Origin: Blasia pusilla | Lineage: Eukaryota; Marchantiophyta; Marchantiopsida; Blasiales | Direction: 5' to 3' | Length of the DNA stretch: 64,000 nucleotides | Assembly: GCA_050084515.1 (NCBI GenBank) | Contig: CM114272.1 | Location: forward strand, 51,646,001-51,710,000 | Shown here: in pieces, positions 25,748-36,130 of the stretch | Numbering within the stretch: position 1 is the stretch's first letter | Layout of the letters: the number at the start of each line of letters is the position of its first letter | The notes under the pieces: generated by a model | The model's database searches: none | The model's input: the letters and a program-made list of their open reading frames with translations, nothing else | Told to the model about the DNA's origin: nothing | Position numbers and translations under genes: made by a program

Positions 25748-26364
25748 TGTCGTACGCATACATATCGCTACACAACATACATCGCTGGTCACATCTACAC
25801 CACACAACATCGATCTTCCCCACACACGGGTCGATCCACACATGTACAAAAATCAACTCATACATATACATGGAGATCACACAACAAAAATAAAGAGTAG
25901 TAAAAACGGCACACCCGGCCTAAAACTCCACTCCTCAATCTACATCGGCATATCAAGCCTCATCCACCCTGTGCTATCAAGGAATCTAGACGCTAGCACC
26001 CTAGTCCTATCTCACACACATACAAGAGAGGTGCTCCAACGGCCCAACATGAGAAAGATGGCTTAGGAAAGCCATCTTCCTCTCTTATATAGGGTTGGGA
26101 AGAGTCAAAAGGCTCGATCCCTAAAAATAGCCCTCCTCTTGGTAACTTGCGCGCACAGGTTACCAGGGGCGGTGACCTGGTCAACAAGTCATCCGGATGT
26201 GAAAGACCTCAACATGAAAGTTATTAGAAATGACGTTCCTCACACAATGGACCTATCTTCAAGCTCATCCAACATAGTGGGACAAAGTTACACTCAAGAT
26301 AGTCCGCTGGCTCCTACGCCCTATCCACGATATATCTCGGCCTATCGGCTACTCAGATGTGACA
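25748..26364 (-). mobile_element. 3' LTR of element 1
   Basis: 617 bp reading TGTCACATCTGAGTAG to GTACGACA on the minus strand. About 480 bp from the U3 end match the 5' LTR, but the last 138 bp (25748-25885) do not. They resemble the ends of subfamily-B LTRs instead. Confidence 0.75.
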
Positions 26365-26366
26365 AC

Positions 26367-26504
26367 TGTCGCGCGCATATATATTGCTACACAACATACA
26401 CCGCTGGTCACATCTACACCACATAACAACAATCTTCCCCACACACGGGTCGATCCACACATGTACAAAAATCAACTCATACATATACATGGAGATCACA
26501 CAAC
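26367..26504 (-). repeat. duplicate of the LTR 3' end abutting the 3' LTR
   Basis: 138 bp that match 25748-25885 at all but roughly eight positions, in the same orientation, separated from the full LTR by two bases. In element direction this gives LTR tail, 2 nt, then LTR start, as in an LTR-LTR junction. Just upstream (26525-26535) lies a G-run that could be a polypurine tract. Confidence 0.75.
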
Positions 26505-26583
26505 CGCCTCCCTAGGTGGCAGTTGGATCCCCCCAACTCCAGATAGAAAATATCACATCTCTCTAACATGACCTACTACCCTA

Positions 26584-26724
26584 TACACATCTCGGACACA
26601 TCCATAGTCTCGTGGGAACCACATCAAGAGGTGGGCTCAGACATGACATATGCCACCCTCAAGAACAACCATCACATACCAACATGGTGGCTGCACCCCT
26701 CGTAGATCCGCACAACATACACCT
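26584..26724 (-). other. PHD finger encoded after the integrase of element 1
   Basis: Minus-strand translation gives the C4HC3 spacing of a PHD finger: CMLC, then MLVCDGC, then GWHMSC, a SPPLD turn, and WMCPRC just before a stop at 26581-26583. One in-frame TGA (26659-26661) interrupts it between CDGCS and GWHMSC. PHD fingers read histone H3 tails, and the tryptophan two residues before the last cysteine pair is typical. It replaces the chromodomain found at this place in chromoviruses. It follows the integrase tail (NCAPCHLPNVDG). Confidence 0.8.
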
Positions 26725-26735
26725 CAAGCCTGCAG

Positions 26736-28007
26736 GTACCTCTGCCAAGCTCGGATCCACCGTCCCATCTACGTTCGGAAGATGACATGGCGCACAGTTG
26801 TGCACATGATCCTTCCAAACCATACCATCCCGTCCCTCCAACATGAGGACTCCGGTTGATAATACCTCGCGCACACGTAGGATCGTGTGCCCTGCAGTGA
26901 CATCTAGCGTTGTGGGTGCCGCCTACTGTAAATACACGTAATCTCCAGGATGAAACCTCCTAATCCTTGGACGATAACCTCCTCCACGAATGGTTGCGTA
27001 CCTCAATGTAGCTCTATGCTGGGCAATAGCTAAGTTCTCAAAGGCCATAGGCATAACTCTACGAAAAACCTCTGCCCTATAAGAACATGCTTGTACCCAC
27101 ACATCTGGATCATCAAGATCTGATACCTCCGCCATGTCACGTCGAATCGCTGCAGGTAAATCTGGCTCTCTCCCAAAGAGCAAAAAGTACGGTGAAAATG
27201 ACGCCAAGGATGCCTGCCGACTAAAGCGATAACCCATAGCCAACCATGGCAATTGTAGGTCCCACTCCCTCAACTCTCCCCGCTGCAAGCCATACTTGTG
27301 CAATCCTCTCTTCACCGTCTGTACCACTCTCTCCGCCAACCCATCCGCCTTAGGATGATCTCTGGACGTGGTGCGGTGATCTATCAGTGCCTGATCACAC
27401 AAGGCCTAAAACTCTCCCGTGAACTCGGTACCCTAGTCAATCAACACCTCTTCCGGTGCACCAAAGTGACTAAGCACACGATCGAGAAACGCATAAGCTG
27501 TTCCCTTGCTCGCCTTGTCTGGTAGTGCCACCAACTCTATCCACTTGGAGAAATGCTCCACCATGACCAACACATACCTATGATGACACCCCGTCAATGG
27601 CAAAGGTCCTGCAAAGTCTAAACTCCACCGATAACCTAAACCCATAATTGGCAAAGGATGTAACTGCGGAGTGGGAGCATTGAAGGATGCTCGCACTCTG
27701 TCACATACCATACATCGGCCACTGGCGCCAGTATCCCTGTATGCATGCCGCGCCACCAATACTGAACCTGGAGTAAGCTGTAAGTACGCTTTACTCCAAA
27801 ATGTCCCAACTCCTCATGGGCATGTTGCACTACACGTGCTCGCTGGGAAGGATAAGGTACCACTCGTATCCTACCATCTCCCCATACCTGCAAAATGTGA
27901 GTCCTCTCCCACCTGAACCTCTTGGCTCTCGATAGGATCCAATCCCGCTCCCTAGCACTCACTATACTTGCTATGACGCCAGTGCGCAAGAACTCCACAA
28001 CCTCCAC
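26736..28007 (-). pseudogene. integrase of element 1
   Basis: Inserts the cDNA into the host genome. Visible parts are an HH-CC zinc site (HEELGHFGVKRTYSLLQ, then CMVC) and the DDE core. The first Asp is in SLDFAGPL (27616-27618). The second is at the end of EEVLID (27436-27438). The Glu is in ADGLAERVV (27331-27333). A C-terminal barrel-like tail follows (RRFHPGDYVYLQ, then NCAPCHLP). A TAG directly after the second Asp and several frame changes break it, so the open pieces lie at 27636-28007, 27433-27759 and 26923-27402. Confidence 0.85.
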
Positions 28008-28244
28008 GTCGTCATGGATATCACGACCACCTGTCGCCTCCTCACTAACCTACGGATCCAAAGACTCATCATCCAATCCCACCACTAGAGTCATCACCTG
28101 TGGCTGACTTGCCATAGTCAACCAACAAAGATAGGCAGATGCATGCCAACCAGGCACCATCTCCTCATCACTCTCTCCGTGCCATCGAGCTCATGTGTCG
28201 TCTCTCTAACTCGGACATGGGTTACGACTCAACCCATCCGCATC

Positions 28245-29514
28245 CTAGTTCAGCCGACCTGGCCTATGAACCACCTCAAACTCATACTCTTGTAGTAATA
28301 GAGCCCACCTCGCAAGCTTTCCCATAAGCTTGTCGGACTCCATCAACCACCTCAATGGCTGATGATCAATGATAAGTGTGAAAGGGTTGCCGAATAAATA
28401 GCATCTGAAATGTGCCACGGCCCACACTGCAGCCAAGCACTCTCCCTTGTAGGAGCTGTACTTTGCCACTGCAATGTTGTTCGATCGGCTCGCGTAAGCC
28501 ACAACGAACTCCCTCTCCTCATCATCCCTCTGAGTAAGCACTGCTCCTAGACCCAACATGCTCCAATCTGTATGTAAGTGGAATGGGCGACCCCTAACCG
28601 GTCTCTCTAAAATGGGTGAGGACGTCAACCTGTCCTTGAGCTCCTGAAATGCTCACTCCTGATCATCTCCCCACAACCAAACCTGATCAAGTCTCTTCAA
28701 CAAGGTCAAAGACTTTGCGATCACACTAAAACCCTTGACATACCGTCGATAGAAGTTTGCCAGTCCAAGAAATGCTCGGACTCGACTCACTCACTTAATC
28801 TAGTCCAAGAATCTGCGCAATAGCCTCTACCTTTGTCTGTTGAACGCCTAACCCACTCAGGTATATGGTGTGTCCCAAGTACTCAATCTGCTCCTGAAAG
28901 AATCTGCACTTTCCTGGATGTAACTTCAGTCCATGTAACTGCAATGGCCGAAATACCTCCTCTAGGTGTCGCTCATGCTCCTCAACCGTGGGACTGAAGA
29001 TAAGAATATCATCTATGTAATATCGTATAAAATCCAAGCCAGCTAGAATCCTATCCATCACTCTCTAAAACTCTGCAGGCGCGTTCTTCAACCCAAATGG
29101 TAAGAACCGCCACTTATACAAGCAATCTCTCCCGAACCGATCTATCCCCCAGAATGTTGTCTTCTCCCTGTCTTCCAACCTGATAGGAAGCTGATGATAG
29201 CCAACATGGAGATCTAAAGTACTGAAGATCTTTGCATGCCCTATCGCATCAAAGACCTCCTCAGGAGTAGGCATGGCGTAACGATCTGACATCGTCTGTC
29301 GGTTGATAGGATAGTAATCTCCACACATCCGCCTATCCGTCCAATTGCCATACATATCCTTCTTCGCCGGCATGACTTTGGCAGATGCATACTCCCCATG
29401 TGATAACTCCACAAGTCCTGCCTCCAACAAGTCCTGACTCCTGCTCTGAATCAAGGCTCGCTCCATATCAGAATACTTGTAGGGTCGACGAAAGATCAAC
29501 GTATCACTAGCCAA
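28245..29514 (-). pseudogene. reverse transcriptase and RNase H of element 1
   Basis: The RT palm is clear: FSTLDLHVGYHQLPI, then FLPFGLKNAPAEF, then catalytic YYIDDILIF, then the HPGKCRFF and YLGH motifs. A Ty3-type RNase H follows, with Asp in HTDWSMLGLG, Glu in YKGECLAAV and Asp in LIIDHQPLRW. Breaks are a TAG after NAPAEF (at about 29065, where a Gln codon is expected) and frameshifts between 28628 and 28795. The RT resembles elements I associate with green algae and seed-free plants. Confidence 0.88.
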
Positions 29515-29711
29515 CTCAATCCGTATCCGGGATCATTCAGTGTACCCAAGTCTCTCATACTGAAGGAAAAATAACTGACATGCCCTCTCAGAAACCTATG
29601 AACGCGCCGCCGCTCTCCTCCTATCAACTTGAGACCTATCATAGGCTTCCAAGTCTCCATCCTGACCTCACTCGGAGAGGATGCAACCTCCGGCTTTGGT
29701 TGCTATGTAGC
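29515..29711 (-). other. pre-RT linker of the element
   Basis: Encodes in shifted frames a short segment leading into RT, including SYFSFSMRDLGTLNDPG. Its sequence is well kept in the fossil at 7110-7281, suggesting past coding constraint. Its function is unknown. Confidence 0.55.
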
Positions 29712-29949
29712 AACCCTAGCCACCTCCGCAACAACCACTCCACTCTGACCTCCTACACCATGCTCCGCATCCGAAAAATGAACATGTGTTACTCTAGCCG
29801 CCTCCGCACTCTTTGCTCGAACGACGTCCCAGAAAGTCCATGGATGCCTATCTCTCCTCGTCTCGCCCCCAGCCAATGCATGTATAGACCCTATAGGCAA
29901 TGGTCCAACTCGTGGACGTGAAGGCATGGATGACACTCGCATCCGTCTC

Positions 29950-30912
29950 TGCTTAGCCATACCTAGGCTGACTATCAGTGTGAGACAGTTGAGGTCCATC
30001 GCCTTCCCCAACACCTATCTCGGGATGCCTCAGTCATCCCTGGCACCGCCGTAGTACCGATAGCGAACCCCATGGCGCGCTCGCGCTCATCTGCTATAGG
30101 CTCCTCCAATGCGCCAATCACCTCATCCCAAATCATGCCTGGCCCTCCCTGACAAAAGGCATGGGATGCTCGGAAGCTCCCCAACGTAGGTAAGGCTGCC
30201 CTCAACTCCCCCAACCTATTGGCCATAACCAACGGTGGTCTATCATCCCGTGTCACCACTTGAGATCGACGCCTTGAGCCCAAAATAGCATCCATTGTAA
30301 GATGTGGTGCTCTCTGGACTCCATCGTAAGCTCGGCTCAGTACCTCTGATGGTATCGGGTTTGTCCATCATAATCGTGGACGATAAGCACGTGATCCAAC
30401 TCTTGCCGCATCTAATAACACAGTAGGTCCCAACCAGGACTTCACCTGATGTACACTCGTCATCACACGTGCACGAGTGTCTCCCAACAACGGCACGTTC
30501 TCCAAAATGTACGTTGGAGAACATGTCTGACTCTCATGCAAGTGTCGTACTACTCGCAACATCTCCCAAAACATCCCTGATCTCGGATCCTGCAATCCAA
30601 ATCCTCGGCCAGCTGATGAATGATCTTGACATGGCCATTGAGCAATCACCAAATGAATGGTGCCAACTCTATCCAGATCCTGCGCCCCACCAAAGAGATG
30701 TCGGCGGGTAGTGTATGCTGATATCCCCGTACTACAGATACCGGAAACAACTCAGGATACCTCTGGACCAATCTTGCCACGTGACGTAATGATACTCGTC
30801 GCGCGGTCTCATCTCTCTCCACATAAAGGTACTGATGCACCCGTATGCCCGCCTGCAATACTACAACCAATCCGGTGCTAATCCCTCCGAAGAGATCTAA
30901 CACCCTAACATC
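29950..30912 (-). pseudogene. cytosine-5 DNA methyltransferase domain of element 1
   Basis: Would add a methyl group from S-adenosylmethionine to cytosine C5. Catalytic motifs appear in family order. Motif I is DLFGGISTG (about 30871-30897), followed by YVERDETARR. Motif IV is WPCQ, with the catalytic Cys codon at 30629-30631. Motif VI is YILENVPLL. A motif VIII-like stretch is RVGSRAYRPR. After a target-recognition-like stretch comes a motif X-like LGKAMDLN (about 29985-30014). The size, about 320 residues, suits a stand-alone catalytic domain, and the layout recalls DNMT3-type enzymes, although the motif is PCQ rather than PCN. Breaks are frameshifts near 30670 and 30020 and a TGA after RPRL near 30371. 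Confidence 0.85.
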
Positions 30913-31773
30913 CTCCTCTGGGCACTGCCACACAACAGGTGTGGTATCCAGTGGGGCCAACGTCTCCACTCCAAGAGCCCGATCGCCACATGACTCTCGA
31001 TGCTCCGGGATAAAAGCATGACTCCACGCCTGCCTCACGAGGTCGTCGGCACTCCTCTGTAGCTCTCGAGTCGTACCCCACAATGGTGAAGAGGTCTCTC
31101 CAACATGGGAAGAGACACCCGCCATGACCTGTCTCTCCGTGGGACTATCCGCTACTGGGACATCCTCCGCATGCGCGTTCCCCTCCAACAACTCTCCCGG
31201 CCAGCTAACACTACCTGTGAAAGCCGCCAACGTGGTCACAGACTCGCCTCGTGATCGACCACCTCCTCCCGCAAACTCTACGGGTAATTGACTCATCCGG
31301 CTGTCACGTGACCGCCATCCTGGCCGATAAGCAACGGTCTCCTCCCAGAAGTCCAGGATGAATCCTAGGGGATATAACACTGTACTCCCCACCAACACAT
31401 CATATGACTCAGCTGGTGTCGTAATCGCACGTGTGCGCACCATAGCACTATCCATTGCATGCTCTGGCTGGACTCTGAGAACTATCTCCTGTCAAGTCAT
31501 ATACTGCATGGGTGACACGTCCCCAATCGAGGTCTATATCTGGAAGGGACAAGGCTCAATATCGGCCTTCCGTAACCCCAACGCTAAACACGCCGCCTTC
31601 CCTAATATCAAGGGTTGCGCTCCCGAATCAAGTATAATGCGCTGCGGGTGGTATACTCTCCCCGTCGGACTAACCAAGTGAAATACTCTAGCTCGGTTAT
31701 CCAGTAACACTACTCCAGGTGTCACCACTGCTCGCTCTATGGCCGGTCGAGCAAGCATATCTACCAACTTCAC
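30913..31773 (-). pseudogene. aspartic protease and linker of element 1
   Basis: The protease active site is visible as ILDSGAQPLILG (near 31640), followed by LGLRKADIEPCPFQ. After two in-frame stops (TAG 31534-31536, TGA 31492-31494) the frame continues with ESYDVLVGSTVLYPLGF, which fits the C-terminal half of a retropepsin. About 140 residues without a known fold then lead to the methyltransferase. The same two stops occur in element 2. Confidence 0.78.
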
Positions 31774-31854
31774 CGCCGCCGCATGCCATGACTATGTGGG
31801 GAACGTCCCGAGCACCGGCTCTGAGGGCAAGTCCACCATCTCCTCAACTACCTC

Positions 31855-33690
31855 TCAACAAGAAGCAGCCATCTCTCCATGCTCACACAACGTGGCGGCC
31901 AGCTGAAACACCTCAGCTGGTCCAACTCCCAACGTCGCCAACTCTATGGCGGAAAATAGTGGAGTCTGACTCACTCTAGTGGCCACCTCCAACACTATGG
32001 TCGACACTGACTCCACTCGAGCCGGCATAGGAGTTGTCACTCCAACTCCTTGTGACGTCAACGTGGGTGCCTGATTTGTAGGCACCGCTGGTCGTCGAGA
32101 CACCATCGATGGTGTGTGTAGTGCCTCCGACAATGTAAATGACTATGGAACCCTGGCTTGCCGCCCATCAGTCCCCTCTGGTGGGTCAATCTCAACTCCA
32201 CCTCTCGGTGCCTCTCGCAACACCCCGAGTCACCATTGCAGCTGCCTCAACCTGGGCTGCACTACACATAAACCCCATACAGGCAATATCCTCACGCGGG
32301 TCAGGGTAAGAGGTAGAAGCTGGAGTCACACTAGCCGCTCGCAGCTCCGTGCCTTCCCTAAGCTGCATCATCGTCATGGCAGCAATCCTTTGCTCCAACT
32401 GATCGATGCGTGAGAGAAGTGCCGGCTCTGGTGCTCCTGCTCCATCTCCTCTGGCTGGTGGTGGTCCTCTACCACCACGTCCAGGAAGGATTCCCCGACC
32501 TCCTCCAGGACGACCGCCCCCAGGCCCTCGGGACGTGCCCCTCGGCGATGGTCAAAACACGACAAGCAGCAAGATAACCATGAGACACCAAACAAGGGGT
32601 CAAGATGGGCCCTAGCTATGAGATACCTAAAACATGGGTCCAAGCTAAGATACATTTGGGGAGCCGGGAATTGCATAAGTTGCAAGAAGTCTTCTCCAAG
32701 CCATCTTGATGGATAACTAGTCAAACGCTAATCTATGGGTTGCAAACCACATTTGGGTTGAGAGCCAAAATCAGGGACCAGAGAGGGAAAATCGCCGAGG
32801 GACGTGCCCCTCGGCGAAGGTCAAAACATTCTATCCCTAGTGTGACCATATCTGTGGCAATAGTCACACTGGTGCTGTGGTGGGGCCATTCTTTGTGGCT
32901 TCTGAGCAATCGGAGGCGCTGGTGGTCCTCTCCCATGATGTGGGCAGTCTCTCTGCCTATGGGCCCCTCCACACGTCCAACAAGACCACATCGGTCCCTG
33001 CTGGGCAACATATGTAGGTACGGGTTGTTGCCTCATAGGCTCATGGTACCCGCCCTGCTCTCTGGGCACACCGGCCTGCTCCCATGGTACTGGTACTCGC
33101 TGTGGCACCTGTGGGGTCACCGTCGCTCGTGGACCCGTCAACTCTCGAGAAAATCCAGCGGTCACTACCTGCTCCTCACTCATGTTGAGCTCAATACGCT
33201 CAGAAAACTCAAAGACCACCATCAATGTGGGCTTCGCTCTGTGAATCAGCACCGCATCTCGGACTCTCCTCCGTAGTTCTCGGTCCAGAACCCCATACCA
33301 ATACTGGACTAACTGCGCCTCAGTCACTCCATACATAGCAATGATCATCCTCCTCATGCGTGTGAATGCCTCTCTCATACTCTCACCCGATCGTTGCTGA
33401 AAATCCTATAGACTCTTCCGCTTGTCGGTGCGTACGCCCTGGTAGCTCTTCCCCAACTGTAGGAAGAACTCCACTTTGGGGCTGAAGCTGGGTGGCCCTC
33501 TACCACCAGAAGTCTCTGCCACATTTCCTCTCTCATTGCCCTCCTCTCCATCTAGTCTCCGGGCTGATGGTGTGGGTCTCTATCCTCTCACAATCCCATC
33601 ATATGCCTCGGGACCACTAGTGGACACATACCCTGGAACCCAATACATCCTCCAGACATCGATCTCTACTGAATATAGTGAGGGGGGGGG
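31855..33690 (-). pseudogene. gag remnant of element 1
   Basis: Contains the capsid-like part (GVTEAQLVQYWYGVLDREL) and zinc-knuckle pieces (CWTCGGAHRQRDCPHHG, then CDYCHRYGHTRD). Compared with element 2, about 100 N-terminal codons and the whole leader are missing; the gag sequence breaks at a run of G at about 33683-33696. A 240-bp foreign segment (32560-32799) splits it further. Confidence 0.75.
32560..32799 (-). repeat. 240-bp insertion in element 1 gag, partner inverted at 35128-35363
   Basis: Absent from element 2 gag. It matches 35128-35363 in reverse complement over almost its whole length. It is flanked by a 29-bp direct repeat (32531-32559 and 32800-32828, one mismatch) made from the gag target. 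It has no poly-A tail or terminal inverted repeat. Confidence 0.75.
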
Positions 33691-33811
33691 GGGGTTTAGG
33701 AAACGCCTCCTGCTATTTCCCGACACTCTCGCTACTCTTGACAATGTACTCGCTGCCCCACTCCATACTACACTCTGCCATTGTCCTCAATCCTTGTGCA
33801 TCAGAAAACTC

Positions 33812-34449
33812 TGAGAAAAAATGGACAGCGCTTCCGCCCACGGTCTTTCGAACATAAAAATGACCAACACCTGCAACACACACATCTCCAGGGGCTCCCG
33901 ACCAAGGCAACTCGCTTGCCTACCTGCACACAACAAATTCCCACCAGCCCCCTGACATCTTTCTCATGTAAAAATAAAGAGTAGTAAAAATGGCACACCC
34001 GACCTAAAACTCCACTCCTCAATCTACATCGGCATATCGAGCCTCGTCCACCCTCTGCTAGCAAGGAATCCGGACGCTAGCACCCTAGTCCTATCTCACA
34101 CACATACAAGAGAGATGCTCCAACGGCCCTACATGAGAAAGATGGCTTAGGAAATCCATCTTCCTCTCTTATATAGGGTTGGGAAGAGCCAAAAGGCTCT
34201 GCCCCTAAAAATAGCCCTCACCTTGGTAACCTACGCGCACAAGTAATCAGGGGTGGGTGACCTGGTCAACAAGTCACCCGGTTGTGAAAGACCTCAACAT
34301 GAAAGTTATCAGAAACAACGCTTCTGACACAATGGACCTATCCTCAAGCTCATCCGACACCGTGGGACAAAGTTACACTCAAGATAGTCCGCTGGCTCCT
34401 ACACCCTATCCACAATAGATCTCGGCCTATCGGCTACTCAGATGTGACA
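33812..34449 (-). mobile_element. 5' LTR of element 1
   Basis: 638 bp from TGTCACATC at 34449 to a TTTTTTCTCA end at 33812, matching the 636-bp LTR of element 2 throughout. The inner boundary is inferred from element 2 (TTTTTCACA end). The sequence to its left is not the expected leader because of a deletion. Confidence 0.7.
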
Positions 34450-36130
34450 CAGTTTATATCTAAAAATGTTGCACATTGTTGCTTAGTATTGAGAGAAAGT
34501 TGATTGTAGATGCCTTTTGCTTGTGAATCTACTCATGCAAAGGATAGTGTTGAGAAGAGGCATGCAATGACGAGTGCATATGTCGATACATATTAGTGAT
34601 ATTTCTTCAATAATATGGGGGACAAGCATCCACTTGACGAGGAGAGTAGACGAGCTTATGAGATAGGATTGGAGTCGGTTCTATGCTCTAGAGTGACATG
34701 AGTTAGAGGTACCATATGGTCCAAGAGTAGAGATGTTGATACCCTTAGATGCTGCACGGATAGTGTGGCAATATTTGGAGGAGAGTGTGCATATACTAGT
34801 TCGCATTGGAGAGATCTAGTATATGCAAGTTTGCATATGATTTCAACTTTACTTGTATGTTAGGAGAAATGAGAGCAATGAGAATCTCACTAGACCATAT
34901 GGCAAGATTAGCATGAAGTATCATCTCCCTAGGAAACCTCTTCCCCAATACTTGGATGATCTCCCCAAGTTGCTTGCCTATTGGTTGAATAATTCCTCAA
35001 GGTGCGTGTCCTAGCTCAAACGCGCGTCATATATTGTTCAGGGTTTAAGGAATTGAGCAGGTAGGGAGGGAGAGTGTTCCTACATATCGTTACTTCTTGG
35101 GTTCTCAAGGGGAACCCCACCTTCACCATTTTCCCTCTCTGGTCCCTGATTTTGGCTCTCAACCCAAATGTGGTTTGCAACCCATAGATTGGCGTTTGAC
35201 TAGTTATCCATCAAGATGGCTTGGAGAAGACTTCTTGCAACTTATGCATTTCTCGGCTCCCCAAATGTATCTGAGCTTGGACCCATGTTTTACGTATCTC
35301 ATAGCTAAGGCCCATCTTGACCCCTTGTTTGGTGTCTCATGGTTATCTTGCTGCTTGTCGTGTTTCGTAACTAATCTCTTGGCGTCTTGCCCATTTTCAC
35401 TATTCACGAGTTTCTTGCTTCTCGCCCTTGACTTGGCACTTGGCTCCAAGGTTGCCTATCCTTTTTCCCCATGAGTAGCTACATTCCTTTCTCGCCCAAG
35501 GCTAGTCAGAATATATGTGCGCATCGCGACTATTGTTAGTCTCGTGGCCAGTTCCGCCGCCCTTCTTAGTATTGCGATTAGTTGGTCTAGGTTCCAACTT
35601 TGGTGGGTAATATCAAGGTCTTTCCTCCTTGGACTCACAATCCCCTAAATAGGATGTGAATTTTGGATATTTCTTTCCCGAATACCTCCTCAATCAACCC
35701 TCAACTAAAAATCTCAAGTAAGACTATTTAAGTTTATAGCCTAGCCCAACATTTGTCTCTATGATGCCATCAACATTGTAGAAACCTTTATTGTATCTTT
35801 AGAGAATCCCACAGTCCGCTCTCACGCTTTTGCGTTGGTCTCTACTACTCTTTATACTTCCCCATCCCATATCATGCTTGGTACATCCACCCTCAAAAAA
35901 GGTAAGGGATTTCAAAAAACTTGCCAACATAGGCAAATTTAATTTCCCTATGTGCTCCCATCTTATCAATAAATGTCAAAAATAGTATATAGGATATCCT
36001 AAGTGCACACAATCTAACACTCACCACATCCAACATCATCGTCGGCCTTGTCCAAGATTGCACTTGCAACTAATGAAAAAATTACTCTCACCCTTGAGTG
36101 GGGATTCGGGAAGCAAGTTTTGTTACATAG
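34450..36130. other. no gene seen; donor-type repeat at 35128-35363
   Basis: Right flank of element 1. Its only recognisable part is the segment also present inverted inside element 1 gag. Short frames near 35097-35474 belong to this repeat and are not similar to a known protein. Confidence 0.5.

Larger units (their letters stand above)
25748..34449 (-). mobile_element. element 1: near full-length Ty3-type retrotransposon encoding a DNA methyltransferase and a PHD finger
   Basis: On the minus strand the order is 5' LTR, gag remnant, aspartic protease, cytosine-5 methyltransferase, RT, RNase H, integrase, PHD finger, 3' LTR. The ends are TG and CA, flanked by cagt at 25744-25747 and 34450-34453, so both outer ends belong to one insertion. 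RT before integrase, the Ty3-like RNase H and the zinc-binding integrase N-terminus place it in Ty3/gypsy. It is dead: several stops and frameshifts, a deletion of the leader and gag start, and a filler insertion in gag. Confidence 0.85.

Noticed and set aside
29703-30014. Separate small gene after the methyltransferase
   Set aside because: The start (LGKAMDLN) is better explained as the frameshifted C-terminal motif of the methyltransferase.
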